Positions 12,684 to 15,068 of a stretch of DNA of 15,068 nucleotides are shown here, piece by piece. The notes below the pieces were generated by a model. The model was given only the letters and a program-made list of their open reading frames with translations. It searched no databases and had not been told where the DNA came from. Each line of letters opens with the position of its first letter. Position 1 is the first letter of the stretch. The stretch covers positions 1 through 15,068 of the forward strand of contig DAOTVZ010000279.1 in assembly GCA_034436045.1 (NCBI GenBank), written 5' to 3'. The stretch comes from H111-94 sp034436045 (GTDB lineage Bacteria > Chloroflexota > Ktedonobacteria > Ktedonobacterales > Ktedonobacteraceae). Both the position numbers and the translations under genes were made by a program.

Positions 12684-14117
12684 CTATGCGACGGCAGAAG
12701 CTGTATCGGAACTGATTTTCACCAGCGTTTCCCGTGTATCCTTTACAGGGACTGAAGGCGTAGAGATGCTGGCGTGCAGCTCATGCAGTGTATCCTCCAG
12801 GCGATTAAGGATGGTATCGATCTCCTCGCGTGTGATAATCAATGGTGGCTCAACGCGAACGACGCGCGAATTGTTTAGAGTACCGGAAATGAGAACACCT
12901 CGTCGGAACAGGCCCGACGCAATGGCATAGCCAGTATCATCGTTCACAAAATGCTGGCCGATCAGCAAGCCCTTACCGGTGATAGCTGCGTAAACGTCGG
13001 GATAACGCGCAGCAATCTCTTTCAACTGCGTGATAAAGTACGCCCCCTTCTCCGCCGCCTGCTCGACAATCCCCTCTTCCAGTGTGACGTTGATGGCAGC
13101 AATGGCAGCAGCGCAAGCCAGGGGATTACCCCCGGTCGTCGTCGTGTGAATAAAAGGATTGCTGTTCATGACACTCCAAATTTTGGGAGTGGACATAAAC
13201 GCACCAATCGGCATTACGCCGCCACCGAGCGCCTTCGCAGCGCACATGATATCGGGCGTCACATCCCAGTGCTGCACACCCCAGAGCTTGCCGGTGCGTC
13301 CCATACCGGTCTGCACCTCGTCGGCGATCAGTAGCACCTCGTATTCATCGCAAAGCTGGCGCAGTCGGGGCCAGAAGTCGTCCGGCGGCACAATTGCGCC
13401 CGCCTCGCCCTGCACCGGCTCCATAACAACGGCAGCAATATCATTGCCGACCTCGCGCGCGATACGCAACTGCTGCTCAACGGCATCGGCATCACCATAG
13501 GGGACATGATAGACATTATTATAGAGAGGCATGGCCGGACGCCGGAAGAGGGCCTTGCCAGTCAGAGAGAGAGAGCCGGTGGTCTTGCCATGAAATCCGC
13601 GCACTGCCGCGATAAAACCGCTCTTACGAGTGTAGAGCTTGGCAAGCTTCATAGCGCCCTCAACCGCTTCAGTCCCACTGCTGACAAAGAAACTGTATTG
13701 AATATCACCAGGAGTAATCTCGGCCAGCAGGTGCGCTAACATACCGCGCAGAGGATCAAGCAGCTCTTGTGTGGGCAAGGGGCTTTTGGCAAGCTGCGCC
13801 TGTACGGCGGCAACGACTTTCGGATGCGCCCAGCCCAGGTTGAAGAGGCCAAAGCCGCCCAGGCAGTCAATATATTCACGCCCCAGCGCGTCCCTGAAGG
13901 TCGCGCCGCGCCCCGTCCATTCGACGGCGGCGAAGTCGCCAGCTTCGGCGACCGATTTACGATACTCGATGAAGCCGCTATTGTAGTAGCGGGCGAAATT
14001 GTTGACGGTGGTATCGATCAACCACTCCGCCTCATCGCGCGCCAGTTGCGGCTTGTGAACGATGTCCAGGTAACGTTGTGAATCATGGAGAGCTTTGAGT
14101 AATCCATCGGTACTCAT
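12684..14117 (-). CDS. Putrescine aminotransferase-like class III aminotransferase
   Basis: 477-residue PLP-dependent class III (fold type I) omega-aminotransferase. SGTE at 147-150 binds the PLP phosphate, D266 in IADEVQTGMGRTGK contacts the pyridine nitrogen and K295 in CAAKALGGGVMPIGA is the Schiff-base lysine, with TTTTGGNPLACAAA after it. Segments NSGFIEYRKSV, FAAVEW, EYIDCLGGFGLFN and ISGTLNNSRVVRVEPPL closely follow what I recall of E. coli PatA (YgjG), making putrescine or cadaverine 2-oxoglutarate aminotransferase the best guess. Ornithine or lysine 6-aminotransferase activity is possible. Two in-frame ATGs lie 6 nt apart: the one at 14117 has AAAGGA at 5-nt spacing, while the one at 14123 overlaps that site, so 14117 is chosen. 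It is first in a cluster with a dehydrogenase (24 nt to its chosen start) and a PatD-like aldehyde dehydrogenase. Confidence 0.88.
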   Translation of the reverse strand: MSTDGLLKALHDSQRYLDIVHKPQLARDEAEWLIDTTVNNFARYYNSGFIEYRKSVAEAGDFAAVEWTGRGATFRDALGREYIDCLGGFGLFNLGWAHPKVVAAVQAQLAKSPLPTQELLDPLRGMLAHLLAEITPGDIQYSFFVSSGTEAVEGAMKLAKLYTRKSGFIAAVRGFHGKTTGSLSLTGKALFRRPAMPLYNNVYHVPYGDADAVEQQLRIAREVGNDIAAVVMEPVQGEAGAIVPPDDFWPRLRQLCDEYEVLLIADEVQTGMGRTGKLWGVQHWDVTPDIMCAAKALGGGVMPIGAFMSTPKIWSVMNSNPFIHTTTTGGNPLACAAAIAAINVTLEEGIVEQAAEKGAYFITQLKEIAARYPDVYAAITGKGLLIGQHFVNDDTGYAIASGLFRRGVLISGTLNNSRVVRVEPPLIITREEIDTILNRLEDTLHELHASISTPSVPVKDTRETLVKISSDTASAVA

Positions 14118-14272
14118 AAACATCCTTTCTCGTGATGCGGACGGTCAGGCCAAACCACTCCCGGCCCGCCTACCGGTTTAGCGTCGGTTACACTCAGCGC
14201 TGAGTCACCCGCTCGCCTGTGATCTGGTCACTTATCCCATGAGATAAGCTTTCTTGTAAAAAGTCAGCAAGA

Positions 14273-14332
14273 CGACCGCGAGGGATCGCTCTCACCTTAT
14301 CCGGGCAGAGTGGGAGCGATCCCTCGCGGTCG
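14273..14332. repeat. 19-bp perfect inverted repeat upstream of the aminotransferase
   Basis: CGACCGCGAGGGATCGCTC (14273-14291) is the exact reverse complement of 14314-14332. The stem can extend inward by four more pairs with one wobble, leaving a 14-nt loop (14296-14309). It lies about 155 nt upstream of the aminotransferase start. It has no T tract on the plus strand and looks more like a dispersed hairpin element than a terminator. Its sequence is unrelated to the GGGCGTGAT arrays. Confidence 0.8.
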
Positions 14333-14836
14333 CCCTGCCGTTCTTGATACCCGGCTAGTGGAACTCCCTAAAGAAGACAATTATAAAGGTGATGCGATCT
14401 ACAGCTTGAATGGCAAGCTAAAAGTAAAAAAGCGCGCACTACTCACACTACGAGTGCGTCCTGTGGGCGAGAGACAAAAAGAGGATAGGGCAGGATCAGG
14501 GGTAGCAGGTGGAGAGATGAAACCCCCGAAACACGAAGTAGCGCGGTATATAGCGGCGTTGCCGTTTACCAGGAACAGCCAGTTGCATAAAAAGCCTGTG
14601 TTTCTTACGCTCATGATTGCAAATTACGTTCTTATATATCAAGTATATCCTAAAAGTGAAAAAGACACAACCCCCCTGAACAGTAAAGCAGTAAGGGTGT
14701 CTGTCAATCTTTTGCAAAGCGAGCGTGATGTCCCTCTACAATGAAAAATATGTAAAAATTGTTAAATCATTTTAGATAATTTTATATATCTCTTACTTTA
14801 AATATAGTATTTTATTATATAAAGTCTTTATAATGA
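14333..14836. other. Intergenic stretch without a convincing gene; AT-rich block at its end
   Basis: No gene I can support lies here. A 144-codon plus-strand frame (14310-14744) starts with a GTG inside the 19-bp inverted repeat, has no ribosome binding site and shows no recognisable domain. The last ~90 bases (14745-14836) are strikingly AT-rich and include an inverted pair TTTATATA (14781-14788) and TATATAAA (14816-14823). This could be a promoter region or a DNA-unwinding/insertion-prone segment next to the repeat array. Confidence 0.5.
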
Positions 14837-14860
14837 TTTTTCACCCGAAACAGGCAATGG
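14837..14860. repeat. Right border element, inverted copy of the left border
   Basis: The reverse complement reads CCATTGCC, two bases, then TTTCGGGTGAAAAA, matching 326-349 at 22 of 24 positions. Similarity continues outward into the hairpin core and CTACGG, and inward into a TCATNAT stretch. It lies between the AT-rich block and the right-hand hairpin array. Confidence 0.8.
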
Positions 14861-14867
14861 CACCATC

Positions 14868-15068
14868 CCGTAGGGGCGTGATTCATCACGCCCTGCGGGG
14901 GCTTAACGAGCGGGGCTTAACGAGCCAGCAGGGCGTGATTCATCTCGCCCCTTGCGCAAATCAACGGGGGGTCAGGGCGTGATTCATCTCGCCCCTTGCG
15001 CAAATCAACGGGGGGTCAGGGCGTGATTCATCTCGCCCCTTGCGCAAATCAACGGGGGTCAGGGCGTG
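14868..15068. repeat. Right hairpin-repeat array (one type A core, then 43-44-nt units)
   Basis: A core with CCGTAGG flank (14868-14893) is followed by a duplicated 14-15-mer with GGGGCTTAACGAG (14896-14924) and then by units starting at 14931, 14975, 15019 and 15062 (periods 44, 44 and 43; the last is cut by the window end). These units carry GGGCGTGATTCATCTCGCCC. Compared with the type A core they have A to T in the right arm, giving one T-T mismatch in the stem that is shared by all three complete copies. The spacer (CTTGCGCAAATCAACGGGG) is unrelated to the left-array spacers. Confidence 0.88.

Noticed and set aside
14310..14744. Plus-strand open frame of 144 codons.
   Set aside because: It begins with a GTG inside the perfect inverted repeat, has no ribosome binding site, and shows no domain or conserved motif. 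A dense run of Arg/Lys codons and an AT-rich end look like noncoding sequence.

Overview
The window looks like a chromosomal segment of a filamentous, soil-type Chloroflexota bacterium, most likely class Ktedonobacteria. This placement is an inference. It rests on the moderately GC-rich coding style, dispersed hairpin repeats with the core GGGCGTGATTCATCACGCCC at both ends (a pattern I associate with Ktedonobacter-type genomes), and an Rpn-type nuclease gene of the kind that is often multicopy there. No rRNA, tRNA or other taxonomic marker is present.

Layout. Positions 1-360 hold a tandem array of palindromic repeats that ends in a distinctive border sequence. A zinc-dependent AstE/AspA-type deacylase (430-1446, +) follows. 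It converges with no spacing on a three-gene minus-strand cluster (3037 to 1447) that reads in transcription order HD-domain phosphohydrolase, then two short membrane-anchored proteins which together carry the complete signature set of a Cas4/RecB-type PD-(D/E)XK nuclease. Upstream on the same strand are a purple-acid-phosphatase-like metallophosphoesterase (3137-4303), an enolase-superfamily dipeptide epimerase (4514-5545) and a large FtsX/MacB-type ABC permease with no visible ATPase partner (5600-8443). A more AT-rich plus-strand gene for an Rpn-family nuclease (8641-9741) ends in a 20-bp hairpin. A minus-strand catabolic cluster follows (14117 to 9824): PatA-like class III aminotransferase, lysine-6-dehydrogenase-like oxidoreductase, PatD-like aldehyde dehydrogenase. 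The last ~950 bases contain a 19-bp perfect inverted repeat, an AT-rich block without a convincing gene, and a second hairpin-repeat array whose border is an inverted copy of the left one.

How the genes work together. The last three genes fit a diamine or lysine degradation route: amine group to aldehyde/imine, then aldehyde to acid. The HD/Cas4-like trio is compactly packed (1-nt overlap, then a 2-nt gap) and probably co-translated. Its most unusual property is that the Cas4-like fold appears to be split into two polypeptides exactly at a transmembrane hairpin inserted between nuclease motifs I and II, and the catalytic acidic residue of motif II is a valine. This is the best candidate for something undescribed in the window. 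Second is the pair of inward-facing repeat arrays sharing a border sequence.
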